Shown here: one piece after another, positions 26,501 to 33,423 of the stretch
Layout of the letters: each line of letters begins with the position of its first letter
Position numbering within the stretch: position 1 is the first letter of the stretch
Assembly: GCA_021783855.1 (NCBI GenBank)
Contig: JAJXTL010000007.1
Span: forward strand, 1-40,871
Direction of reading: 5' to 3'
Length of the DNA stretch: 40,871 nucleotides
Source of the DNA: Pseudomonadota bacterium
Lineage (GTDB): Bacteria > Pseudomonadota > Gammaproteobacteria > Burkholderiales > Gallionellaceae
Program-made: the position numbers and the translations under genes
Notes under the pieces: model-generated
What the model saw: the letters and a program-made list of their open reading frames with translations, nothing else
Database searches by the model: none
Told to the model about the DNA's origin: nothing

Positions 26501-27061
26501 AGAGTCGCGACAGGAGCCGAGCTTGCGCGCCAAAGTCTGTTCCGGCGTCTGCACGCCGGCTTCGAGACGAACGATATAGCCGATAGCGTCCTTGACGCGC
26601 TGGTTGATGCCTACCAGCATGTCTATCGTGCGCAGCGGCTTACCCAATAATTCTGTCCTTGTTCGCATCAGCCAGTCTGCCAGCAAAGGCGTGGAGGGAT
26701 CGGTTTCCAGGTAGGGGCCCAGTTCACGCTTCAGCCCTTCCGGATAGTCGAATGGATAGCTTTCGGCGAATTCATCCATGAAAAAATCGAATGGATTGAT
26801 CACGGTCATATCGGCTACCAGATCGACCGTGATTTTCAACGCTTCGGCTTTTTCCGGAAACCCCAGCCGGGCTACCCAGTTGCCGAAGGGATCATGCTGC
26901 CAGTTCAGAAAATGCCCAGCAGGTTCGATGTTGAGCGAATAACTAAGAATGGGCGTGCGGCTGTGCGCGGCGGGTCGCAGTCGGATTTCGTGGGGCCACA
27001 GGTTCACCGCGCGATCAAAGCTGTAACGGGTCTGGTGATTCAGCGCAACGCGGATGGTCAT
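23540..27061 (-). CDS. large transglutaminase/DUF2126 protein carrying an in-frame repeat
   Basis: A 1173-residue protein. Residues 1-260 are a bacterial transglutaminase N-domain plus core, with Cys184 (KLGSCRDSAWLL), His233 (DLHAWTEVYI) and Asp249 (GLDPTSG). The remaining roughly 900 residues are the DUF2126 region (LTMGGEPTFVSIDD, DGRHTGTGGGNHVTLG, RFPRFGTVVHHGIEIELR), which is usually fused in this way. The start MTIRVALNHQTRYSF at 27061 matches the N-terminus of transglutaminase protein 2-like relatives. The frame stays open upstream through repeat copy D, but that is not thought to be coding. Residues about 427-480 are encoded by repeat copy C, an in-frame insertion lengthening the protein by roughly 50 residues. 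The partner proteins are alpha-E and ATP-grasp. Confidence 0.9.
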   Translation of the reverse strand: MTIRVALNHQTRYSFDRAVNLWPHEIRLRPAAHSRTPILSYSLNIEPAGHFLNWQHDPFGNWVARLGFPEKAEALKITVDLVADMTVINPFDFFMDEFAESYPFDYPEGLKRELGPYLETDPSTPLLADWLMRTRTELLGKPLRTIDMLVGINQRVKDAIGYIVRLEAGVQTPEQTLARKLGSCRDSAWLLVQVLRHLGLAARFTSGYLIQLKADIVALDGPSGTDYDFTDLHAWTEVYIPGAGWIGLDPTSGLLAGEGHIPLACTAMPSSAAPVIGVTEVCETHFDFSMTVTRIHEDPRVTKPYTEAQWQAILALGHLVDDELAKLDVRLTMGGEPTFVSIDDMEGPEWNFTALSDKKRELSGELLTRLQGHFAPGAMLHFGQGKWYPGEPLPRWALGCYWRTDGVPLWRDRTLLVTADGDCKDAVPDNETCNARFPHPNPDETTSHLTKASENDAQVAGYLPEGEGTNERLRESQVNGGKQQTKDALIFMQRLTHELGLDEKFVITAYEDVTRIIDQEQRWPDNLDPLKSDLNKTDERRRQAMLIERGLGEPAGYVLPIKALPPKTVQRAGKAIVSAGFRSSPWPLRREHLYLIAGDSPLGLRLPLASLPWVADREEEVGRDPFDATSEAPDSTAKNTKKSVPKASYDPHEIIHTALCAEVRAGVLCIFLPPVPLLEDFVTLITAIEDSAAALELPLRLEGYTPPSDPRIREFRITPDPGVIEVNIHPSSSWTQLVENTQTLYEEARLCRLGTEKFMLDGRHTGTGGGNHVTLGAATPADSPCLRRPDVLMSLITYWQHHPALSYLFSGLFIGPTSQAPRVDEARHESLYELEIAFQQMAEHLKAGEESPQPWLVDRLLRNLLVDLSGNTHRAEFCIDKLYSPDSATGRLGLVEFRGFEMPPHAQMSLLQMLLLRTLVARFWQTPYRGNLNRWGTELHDRYMLPHFVAQDMKDIVLDLQRAGYAFEFEWFAPFLEFRFPRFGTVVHHGIEIELRQAIEPWHVLGEEVAAGGTARYVDSSLERMQVKVRHMNDNRHILTCNGRPLPLTGTGMRGEYVAAVRYRAWAPPSGLHPTIGVQAPLVFDLVDSWSGRSIGGCTYHVAHPGGRNYDTFPVNANEAEARRVARFWNHGHTPGPVHVRREGRNPDYPLTLDLRRNPEPIMDGVPGELMQQ
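25622..25783 (-). repeat. dispersed repeat copy C (in frame inside the DUF2126 gene)
   Basis: On the minus strand it contains CCCGTTTCCCTCACCCAAAC, the central module with hairpin GCATC-AGAAAAC-GATGC (25692-25708), CTCCCTGAGGGAGAG and the tail CAAACGAACGCTTACGCGAA. The boundaries are approximate. It has no stop codon in the reading frame of the host gene and adds the segment that includes FPHPNPDETTSH and LPEGEGTNERLRES. Confidence 0.88.
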
Positions 27062-27084
27062 GGGAGTCTTTCTCGGGTCGGCAG

Positions 27085-27149
27085 CATTAATGTGAGATTC
27101 GCGCAAGCGTTCGTTCGCCCGGCTTCGCACCCGCGCTCCCCCAGCGGGG
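27085..27149 (-). repeat. dispersed repeat copy D (right half only)
   Basis: In the gap between the alpha-E and DUF2126 genes. On the minus strand it reads CCCCGCTGGGGGAGCGCGGG, then GCGAAGCCGGGCGAACGAAC, then GCTTGCGCGAATCTCACATT. The tail is nearly identical to that of copy C (ACGAACGCTTNCGCGAATCTCA). The CCCTCACCC core and central module are missing. Confidence 0.75.
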
Positions 27150-27212
27150 TAAAAGCGGGATGTCGGGCAAGGCGAGTTGCTTTGGTTGCGACGCAATAGG
27201 TCAATGGATTTT

Positions 27213-28190
27213 TCATTGGCTTTTCGCAGGCTGAGGCTGGATTTCTTCATCCTGGGACCAGAAGTAACTGGCATTGATCAGCTTGCCAAGATCGTAAATC
27301 TGTTCGAGAAAGCGGGAAATGTATTCGTGCAAACCAACCTTGAAGATGCCGTCTATGGTTTCGGCGTGCAACCCGGCATAGAGCTGGCCGCACTGTGTGA
27401 CCACTTCACCCGATCGCGGCCCGTTGATCTCATGCAGCAAGCGGTTTACCTCATTCACGCAGGTGATCAGAGAACGCGCCATGTCGGGGCGCAGTATCAG
27501 AAGTTCGGCGACGCGCCTGGGTGTGATCTGGTCGCGGTAAACCTTGCGATAGGATTCAAATGCCGATACTGAACGCAGCACCGCGCTCCATTGGTAATAA
27601 TCGGCTGCACCGCCTACTTCTTTCAGGCTGGGCAACAGGATATGATATTTCACATCCAGAATGCGTGCCGTATTGTCGGCGCGTTCGATAAAGCTTCCCA
27701 GTCTGATGAAGCGGAAGGTGTTGTCACGCAACATGGTGCCATGTGCGATGCCGCGCGACAGATGGGAGCGCTCTTTTACCCATTCAAAAAAACGTGAAAC
27801 ACCATCCGGATCGATTCCCTCGGTGTGTATTCTGCGCATTTCCAGCCAGGTGGAATTGAGCGCCTCCCACATTTCAGAAGTGATCGTGCCGCGTATGGCC
27901 CGGGCGTTTTCACGCGCGAGGAACAGGCTGTTGTAGATGCTGCCCGGGTTTTCTTTGTCCAGTGCCATGAAATATAACACATTTTTTTCGCCGGGAAGGT
28001 CATAACGTGCCTCGAAGTCTTCATGCAGGCCGCTGATCGACAGCATGGCACGCCATTCGTGGTGCGGCTCGATCAGTGCCCTTTTTAGCAGCGACATGCG
28101 ATAGGTCACATCCAGCATGCGTGCGGTGTTCTCGGCACGCTCCATGCTGCGTGCCATCCAGTAGAGGTGATCTGCGGTTGACGAAAGCAT
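27213..28190 (-). CDS. alpha-E domain protein (DUF403)
   Basis: A 325-residue all-helical protein starting MLSSTADHLYWMARSMERAENTARML in two parts (MLSSTADHLYWMARSM and ERAENTARMLDV), the signature of the alpha-E family. A second copy of the motif occurs mid-protein as RLGSFIERADNTARILDV, suggesting an internal duplication of the helical unit. The biochemical role is unknown. Members are almost always next to circularly permuted ATP-grasp proteins and transglutaminases, as here, and sometimes fused to the former. It begins 1 nt after the ATP-grasp gene stops. Confidence 0.9.
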   Translation of the reverse strand: MLSSTADHLYWMARSMERAENTARMLDVTYRMSLLKRALIEPHHEWRAMLSISGLHEDFEARYDLPGEKNVLYFMALDKENPGSIYNSLFLARENARAIRGTITSEMWEALNSTWLEMRRIHTEGIDPDGVSRFFEWVKERSHLSRGIAHGTMLRDNTFRFIRLGSFIERADNTARILDVKYHILLPSLKEVGGAADYYQWSAVLRSVSAFESYRKVYRDQITPRRVAELLILRPDMARSLITCVNEVNRLLHEINGPRSGEVVTQCGQLYAGLHAETIDGIFKVGLHEYISRFLEQIYDLGKLINASYFWSQDEEIQPQPAKSQ

Positions 28191-28191
28191 G

Positions 28192-29622
28192 TTAATTTCC
28201 TTCTTCCAGTACCCAGGTGTCTTTGGTGCCGCCGCCCTGCGACGAATTGACCACCAATGAACCCGCCTTCAGCGCCACGCGCGTGAGCCCGCCCGGTACC
28301 ATGGTGATTTCACGACCGGAGAGCACATAAGGCCGAAGATCGATATGCCGGGGTGCCACGCCGCTTTCGACAAAAGTCGGGCAGGTGGACAGGGCGAGCG
28401 TTGGCTGTGCGATGTAGTTGGCCGGATTAGCGATGATCTTGTCGCGGAACAGGCTGACTTCATCGGCTGAGGCCGTCGGCCCTACCAGCATGCCGTATCC
28501 GCCTGAGCCGTGAACTTCCTTGACCACCAGTTCCGGCAGATGTGCCAGCACATATTTAAGATCCTCAGGCTTGCTCAACTCCCAGGTCGGCACATTGGAC
28601 AAAATCGGTTCCTCGCCGCAGTAAAAGCGGATCATTGTCGGCACATGCATATAGATGGCCTTGTCGTCTGCAATTCCTGTGCCGACTGCATTGGTCAGTG
28701 TGACATTGCCCGCCCGGTAGGCTGAAAACAACCCGGGTACGCCCAGCATGGAGTCTTTGCGGAATGCCTGAGGATCAAGGTAGTCGTCGTCGATACGACG
28801 ATAGATGACATCCACGCGGCGCGGCCCTTCGGTGGTACGCATATACACGGTCTCGTTGTTGACGAACAAGTCGTTGCCGTCCACCAGTTCAATCCCCATT
28901 TGTTGCGCGAGGAAGGCGTGTTCGAAATAGGCGCTGTTGTACTGACCCGCTGTCAGAATCACCACAGTCGGATCGGTGACACCCAAAGGCGCGACCGAAC
29001 GCAGATTGTTGAGCAGCAGATCCGGATAATGTTCTACGGGGGTAATTTTCTGGCGCGAAAACAAATCGGGGAACAGACGCATCATCATTTTGCGATTTTC
29101 CAGCATATAGGAAACGCCGGACGGGGTGCGCAGGTTGTCTTCCAGCACAAAATATTCGCCAATCTGGTTGTCGGTATCAGCGCGCACCAGATCTACGCCG
29201 GCAATATGCGCGTAAATATTTTCCGGGACATCCACGCCGACCATTTCCGGGCGAAACTGGCTATTCTTCAGTACCTGTCTGGCAGGGATGAGGCCGGCCT
29301 TGAGAATTTCCTGACCATGATAAATGTCGTGCAGGAACGCATTCAGCGCTTTGACACGCTGGCGCAAACCGTCCGACAGATGCTGCCACTCCAGCGCGGG
29401 AATAATGCGTGGCACGATGTCGAAGGGTATCAGTCGCTCCTGGCTGTTGGCCTCGCCATAGACGGCAAAGGTAATGCCGGCACGATGAAACGCTACATCT
29501 GCGGCTTCCCGCTTGCGCGCTATCAGGTCATCCGGGATGGAGCGCAGCCATTCTGCATAGCTCCGGTAACTTTCGCGCACAGCACCATCAACGCCATACA
29601 TTTCATCATAGGCAATCTTCAT
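28192..29622 (-). CDS. circularly permuted type 2 ATP-grasp protein (DUF404/DUF407)
   Basis: A 476-residue protein beginning MKIAYDEMYGVDGAVRESY. It contains FDIVPRIIPALEWQHL, the central GVDLVRADTDNQIGEYFVLEDNL in pieces (VDLVRADTDNQIGEYFVL and EDNLRTPSGVSYML), and KEVHGSGGYGMLVGP. These are conserved in the permuted ATP-grasp family, which is predicted to form amide or peptide bonds with ATP. The start at 29622 is preferred over one at 29670 because GGAAT precedes it and a candidate -24/-12 promoter covers the longer start. It is the first gene of ATP-grasp, alpha-E, transglutaminase/DUF2126. The substrate is unknown. Confidence 0.9.
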   Translation of the reverse strand: MKIAYDEMYGVDGAVRESYRSYAEWLRSIPDDLIARKREAADVAFHRAGITFAVYGEANSQERLIPFDIVPRIIPALEWQHLSDGLRQRVKALNAFLHDIYHGQEILKAGLIPARQVLKNSQFRPEMVGVDVPENIYAHIAGVDLVRADTDNQIGEYFVLEDNLRTPSGVSYMLENRKMMMRLFPDLFSRQKITPVEHYPDLLLNNLRSVAPLGVTDPTVVILTAGQYNSAYFEHAFLAQQMGIELVDGNDLFVNNETVYMRTTEGPRRVDVIYRRIDDDYLDPQAFRKDSMLGVPGLFSAYRAGNVTLTNAVGTGIADDKAIYMHVPTMIRFYCGEEPILSNVPTWELSKPEDLKYVLAHLPELVVKEVHGSGGYGMLVGPTASADEVSLFRDKIIANPANYIAQPTLALSTCPTFVESGVAPRHIDLRPYVLSGREITMVPGGLTRVALKAGSLVVNSSQGGGTKDTWVLEEGN

Positions 29623-29658
29623 GGTTGATTCCAATTGTTTGAATTTTCCTAAAGAAAA

Positions 29659-29674
29659 AGCACGAATCATGCCC
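29659..29674 (-). promoter_or_regulatory. candidate sigma-54 promoter of the ATP-grasp operon
   Basis: On the minus strand GGGCATGATTCGTGCT has GG and GC at the correct spacing and keeps GGCA and TGCT, with two off-consensus positions. Transcription would begin near 29648, 26 nt before the start codon. It is weaker than the other four -24/-12 elements. Confidence 0.35.
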
Positions 29675-30008
29675 GGGAAACAACAGGAATAACTTTACTT
29701 AATAATCAAGTTATTAAAATATATGCAGGCTGTTACAACAATAAGACAGGCATTTGCTGAAGAAACTGTGCTCCAAGTTGGTGCATCGCGGTTTTCAGAT
29801 AGAAGGCTGGCAAATCATGCTGCCTGGATGGTTGCGCGTGGCTATTTCAGAGGAGGGTTGTTGCAAATAGATGAATGTTGCAAATTGAAAGTTTGACCGG
29901 TAATGCGGTTTAGCACTAAGTCGGTAATTAAATTGTGAGCTTGTCATTGCTGCAAAGGGCATGACAGGCTATTGGAAGGTTCGGGTTAAGCCCGGCAGTT
30001 GCCAGTGA
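29675..30008. other. 334-nt spacer between the Anbu and ATP-grasp genes
   Basis: No gene seen. It holds the NtrC-like dyad at 29769, a direct repeat of TGTTGCAAAT (29859-29868 and 29876-29885, 17 bp apart), and a hairpin CGGG-TTAAG-CCCG near 29988 that may lie in the 3' end of the Anbu transcript. Confidence 0.4.
29769..29785. promoter_or_regulatory. NtrC-like dyad upstream of the ATP-grasp operon
   Basis: TGCTCCAAGTTGGTGCA differs from TGCACC-N5-GGTGCA at one position only. It lies about 100 bp upstream of the candidate -24/-12 element of the ATP-grasp operon, a normal enhancer distance. Confidence 0.45.
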
Positions 30009-30776
30009 CTATTGTGTTGATTGCAATGAGTTGGCGGCGCTTTTTTCCTGAAGCTCCCAGTCAAATTTGGGCAGATTTTGCAGTGCCATGACCAATCCCT
30101 GATTCCACGCTTCCGAAAGCGTTTTGGCGAACGGATCGTTCTCGGTCAAGCAGAGTTGATGCGTGAGAGACAGGCTGTCTTTTTCATAGACCAGCAATTC
30201 GATGGGGGGCGCCACCGTCAGGTTGCTGCGAACCGTCGAATTCATCGATACCAGGGCGCAACGTCCCGCTTCTTCCAGGGAAGTATTACGGTTAATGACC
30301 CGGTCAAGAATAGGTTTGCCATATTTGATTTCGCCGATTTGCAAAAACGGGTGCTCGTTGGACTCGTGGATATAGTTTCCCTGCGGGTAGATCATCAGCG
30401 TTTCATGGCGATCATGGCTTATTTGTCCTGCCAGAATGAATGTCGCCTCGAAATTGACGCTCCCCCTGTCCCGCACCACATGGATGCTTTGTACGCTGGT
30501 GCTGATCATGGCAACATAATCGACGGCTTCATGCATGTTTTTGACATTGAACAGGCTCGGGGTGGCGCCGCTATCCAGATCGGCCTGAAGTCGCTTGATC
30601 ACCAGTTGTGTGGTGGCCAGATTGCCGGACGAAAGCAGGGCAAACACCCTGTTGTTTGGCCATACGAAAGTGTGCATCTTCGAGTAAGACGAAACATTGT
30701 CAAACCCTGCATTGGTGCGTGAGTCAGAGCAGAGAATAAAGCCTGTTTCCGTATTGATGGCAAGACAATAGGTCAT
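30009..30776 (-). CDS. Anbu-type proteasome-like peptidase
   Basis: An Ntn-hydrolase of the Anbu family (ancestral beta subunit, related to HslV and the 20S proteasome). The start MTYCLAINTETGFILCSDSR at 30776 puts a threonine directly after Met, giving catalytic Thr1 with Asp17 (CSD) and Lys32 (SYSKMH) after Met removal. RTNAGFDNVSS and FALLSSGNLATTQ are family motifs. The length of 255 residues is typical. The longer frame to 30827 would bury the catalytic threonine. Anbu genes commonly sit with ATP-grasp, alpha-E and transglutaminase genes; here they are 390 bp downstream on the same strand. The natural substrate is unknown. Confidence 0.9.
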   Translation of the reverse strand: MTYCLAINTETGFILCSDSRTNAGFDNVSSYSKMHTFVWPNNRVFALLSSGNLATTQLVIKRLQADLDSGATPSLFNVKNMHEAVDYVAMISTSVQSIHVVRDRGSVNFEATFILAGQISHDRHETLMIYPQGNYIHESNEHPFLQIGEIKYGKPILDRVINRNTSLEEAGRCALVSMNSTVRSNLTVAPPIELLVYEKDSLSLTHQLCLTENDPFAKTLSEAWNQGLVMALQNLPKFDWELQEKSAANSLQSTQ

Positions 30777-31469
30777 TTGAATTTCAGGTAAAAAATGATC
30801 GGGAAAGCTCTTTAATTTACGGAACAAACAGTAACACGGTTTTTACCGATCGGCAAACGCACCAATGCAATTCCCAGGTGCAAAACAGATTCTTGCGCTA
30901 AGTACAGCGTATATATCGAACGAAATGTCGTCTCGCGCACGCTGATGAGGCGAAGAAGATGCGATATACGGTTTTTTGGTGCGCTTTTAGGGATTTAAAG
31001 GCATAAGGTTTTCATAACAAATTGATAAATAATAAAATACTCATCAAGCGACAATGGCATTGTTATTGCTTGTACACTAGGCGGGATCAATGAATATTGA
31101 CCAAACCCACCTCGACCCAAACATTAACCACGAGAAATCAATAAAAATAAATGTCACAGTCCACCGGTTTTGCACGAAACGACGATAAACTCAATTCGGA
31201 GGTTTTTGACGCGTATTTAAACGTTTGTTTGAGGAACGGGACCGTTCCGGTTTGACAGAGAGGGCAGGCGGCTTTGAAGCGCTGATTTATTCATCATCCG
31301 CATGGTGTTTTCGCGGGAAGACGTTGAAATAAGTGGCGCGCGGGGTATACAGTCATAGGGGGTTGGTTGGTCTGCGACGAGCGGATTTCAGGCAGCAGCG
31401 TTGCTGAGCATAAACGCGGTCGGACGCCTTGTTGCGAGTGTCTAATTAACTTACCGGAGAGGTTTAAAC
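30777..31469 (+). other. 693-nt regulatory region between Anbu and the nasS-like operon
   Basis: No ORF supported by a ribosome binding site. It contains the sigma-54 promoter at 31055-31070 and a weak NtrC-like dyad GCAA-N7-GTGC at 30867-30881. After the predicted start of transcription it holds a leader of nearly 390 nt. Hairpins there are GGAACG-GGAC-CGTTCC (31233-31248) and CAGCA-GCGT-TGCTG (31393-31406). No pair of ANTAR hexaloops was found in this leader. Confidence 0.45.
31055..31070 (+). promoter_or_regulatory. sigma-54 promoter upstream of the nasS-like/cynS genes
   Basis: TGGCATTGTTATTGCT has GG (31056-31057) and GC (31068-31069) at exact spacing, and TGGCA and TTGCT are both intact. 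Transcription would start near 31081. Confidence 0.65.
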
Positions 31470-31691
31470 ATGCATAGCACCGACATATTGGCAGGTTTCA
31501 TCGAGTGTCAGAGTATCAGCCGCGAAGCGATTCCGTCACTCGTACAGATCGGCTCTGCAAAGAATGTGGCAGTTGAAAACAGGATTCTCAATATCATCCC
31601 GTCTGATTCGCGCACGATATTGCCTGACCATCCGAATTGCGATCTGCGCGAGCCCCTAGTCGGCTTGCCGGCGGAGTGTGAGCATGTTTGA
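31470..31691 (+). CDS. 73-residue protein of unknown function
   Basis: Function unknown. The start is supported by GGAGAGG 7 nt upstream, and the 3' end overlaps the nasS-like start by 8 nt, consistent with translational coupling. The product begins MHSTDILAGFIECQ and ends PLVGLPAECEHV. It is soluble, with two cysteines plus one near the C-terminus, no signal peptide and no recognisable motif. It could instead be a leader peptide whose translation controls the downstream gene. Confidence 0.5.
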   Translation: MHSTDILAGFIECQSISREAIPSLVQIGSAKNVAVENRILNIIPSDSRTILPDHPNCDLREPLVGLPAECEHV

Positions 31692-32844
31692 CAGCGCCGG
31701 GAGTCTTGGCGGCACCGATGCGCCAGAGCTCAAAGAGGTCAAGGTGGGCTTCATTCCTCTGACCGATTGCGCATCGGTAGTCATCGCATCGGTGATGAAG
31801 TTCGATGAAAAATATGGCATCAAGATCGTGCTGTCCAAACAGCCATCATGGGCGGCAATTCGCGACAAGCTGGTTTCGGGTGAGCTGCATGCCGCACATA
31901 TTCTTTATGGTCTGGTATACGGAGTGCATTTGGGCATCGGCGGGCTCCAGAAAGAGATGGCGGTGCTGATGACCATCAACAACAACGGACAAGGCATCTC
32001 TCTTGCCCATCAGCTCAAAGACAAGGGCGTGACTGACGGTGCTTCGCTGGCCAGGCTGATCAAGGCAGAGCCAAGGGTATATACCTTTGCACACACTTTT
32101 CCGACCGGCACGCATGCCATGTGGCTGTATTACTGGCTGGCTAATTATGGAATAAACCCGATTTCAGAAATCAGGACCATCACTGTTCCGCCGCCCCAGA
32201 TGGTGGCGAATGCGCGTCTCGGCAGTATGGATGGTTTCTGCGTGGGTGAGCCATGGAATGCGCGCGGCATCTACGATAAGGTAAGTTATTCGGTTGCTTC
32301 GTCTCAGGAGGTATGGCCTGATCATCCCGAGAAAGTATTGGGTGCCACCGCAGAATTCGTAATGGAAAATCCCAATACCGCGCGGGCGCTTGTCATGGCC
32401 ATGCTGGATGCGGCCAAATATATCGACGCCCGGACTAACCGTGCAAAGGTGGCCGAAATCATCGCAAGCAAATCTTATGTCGATGCACCGGTCGAAGTGA
32501 TAGAAGGGCGCTTCCAGGGCGATTATGAAGATGGTCTGGGCAGGAAATGGCATGACCCGAATTACATGAAGTTTTTTAACGACGGGATAGTCCCTTTCCC
32601 TTATCTTTCAGACGGCATGTGGTTTCTCACCCAGTTCAGGCGCTGGGGCTTGCTCAAGGAAGATCCGGACTATCTGGGTATCGTCAGGCAGATCAATCAA
32701 ATCGAGTTGTACCGGCAGGCGGCCTCACGGGTCAACGTGGCCGTGCCTCGGGATGTGATGCGCAGTTCGACGTTGATGGATGGCGCGGTGTGGGATGGCA
32801 CGGAACCGGGAAAATATGCAGCGTCTTTCGGGATCAGGGCGTGA
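31684..32844 (+). CDS. nasS: NrtA/CmpA-family nitrate-binding protein without signal peptide (NasS-like sensor)
   Basis: Belongs to the nitrate/bicarbonate-binding NrtA-CmpA family: VKVGFIPLTDCASVVIA at the N-terminus, HAAHILYGLVYGVHLGIGG and VPPPQMVANARLGSMDGFCVGEPW further on. It begins directly with the mature fold and has no signal peptide, Tat motif or lipobox, so it should be cytoplasmic. That is the mark of NasS, which binds nitrate and holds the antiterminator NasT inactive. No permease or ATPase genes accompany it, which argues against a transporter. The ATG at 31684 follows GGAG by 7 nt. cynS follows 27 nt downstream. Confidence 0.75.
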   Translation: MFDSAGSLGGTDAPELKEVKVGFIPLTDCASVVIASVMKFDEKYGIKIVLSKQPSWAAIRDKLVSGELHAAHILYGLVYGVHLGIGGLQKEMAVLMTINNNGQGISLAHQLKDKGVTDGASLARLIKAEPRVYTFAHTFPTGTHAMWLYYWLANYGINPISEIRTITVPPPQMVANARLGSMDGFCVGEPWNARGIYDKVSYSVASSQEVWPDHPEKVLGATAEFVMENPNTARALVMAMLDAAKYIDARTNRAKVAEIIASKSYVDAPVEVIEGRFQGDYEDGLGRKWHDPNYMKFFNDGIVPFPYLSDGMWFLTQFRRWGLLKEDPDYLGIVRQINQIELYRQAASRVNVAVPRDVMRSSTLMDGAVWDGTEPGKYAASFGIRA

Positions 32845-32871
32845 TTTGAAACTAAGTGAAGGAGTGCATTG

Positions 32872-33327
32872 ATGGAAAAGTTAACCAAAGAAACCGTTCG
32901 GGACATGTTGTTGCAAGCCAAAGACAGCAAAGTAATGAGCTGGCCGCAACTGGCTGAGCGAATCGGGCGAGGTTCTGTTTACACGGCTATGCTGGTTTAT
33001 GGCTACGGACAGGCGACGGAGGATGAGGCGGATGCGCTGCTGAAAGTGCTGGATCTTCCGGTTGAAATGAAAGCAGTCCTGATGAAGGTTCCTCATCGGC
33101 AACCCGCGCAGCCATGGCCGCCTACCGACCCGTTTGTTTATCGCTTCTATGAGGCGATCATGCTATATGGCCCGGTATACAAAGATGTGGCCCATGAGAT
33201 ATTCGGCGACGGCATCATGAGTGCCATCGACATGTCTGTGGACATTCAGAAGATTGAAGAACCCGCAGGCGTGCCGCGCATGGTAGTTACGCTGAATGGC
33301 AAATGGTTGCAGTACAAGAAATTTTAA
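32872..33327 (+). CDS. cynS: cyanate hydratase (cyanase)
   Basis: Converts cyanate and bicarbonate to ammonia and CO2, providing nitrogen and removing toxic cyanate. The 151 residues are normal length. An N-terminal helical DNA-binding-like fold (SWPQLAERIGRGSVYTAML) precedes the unique C-terminal domain. Catalytic residues R91, E94 and S117 have the same spacing as R96, E99 and S122 of the Escherichia coli enzyme (FVYRFYEAIMLYGP, GIMSAIDMS). AAGGAG lies 7 nt before the start. It is probably co-transcribed with the nasS-like gene from the sigma-54 promoter. Confidence 0.96.
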   Translation: MEKLTKETVRDMLLQAKDSKVMSWPQLAERIGRGSVYTAMLVYGYGQATEDEADALLKVLDLPVEMKAVLMKVPHRQPAQPWPPTDPFVYRFYEAIMLYGPVYKDVAHEIFGDGIMSAIDMSVDIQKIEEPAGVPRMVVTLNGKWLQYKKF

Positions 33328-33342
33328 AACACGGTGCCGCAG

Positions 33343-33356
33343 TCCGGTTTGCCGGA
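33343..33356. terminator. hairpin between convergent cynS and the kinase gene
   Basis: TCCGG-TTTG-CCGGA forms a 5-bp stem with a tetraloop, 15 nt past the cynS stop and about 70 nt past the end of the convergent gene. No T-run follows on either strand, so any termination would be weak. Confidence 0.3.
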
Positions 33357-33423
33357 GGGTGCCATCCTTGCATCAATTCGTAGGGGTTTCCACAGGAACC
33401 TGGGATATCTCATCGCAAGCCTG

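Noticed and set aside
27062..27274. Longer N-terminus for the DUF2126 protein
   Set aside because: The frame is open, but the extra residues are translated repeat D and the tail of the alpha-E gene region. Family similarity begins at MTIRV (27061).
30867..30881. GCAA-N7-GTGC as an NtrC site for the nasS-like operon
   Set aside because: One half-site is off consensus, and a 7-of-8 match is expected by chance several times in a window this size. It is noted only as weak.
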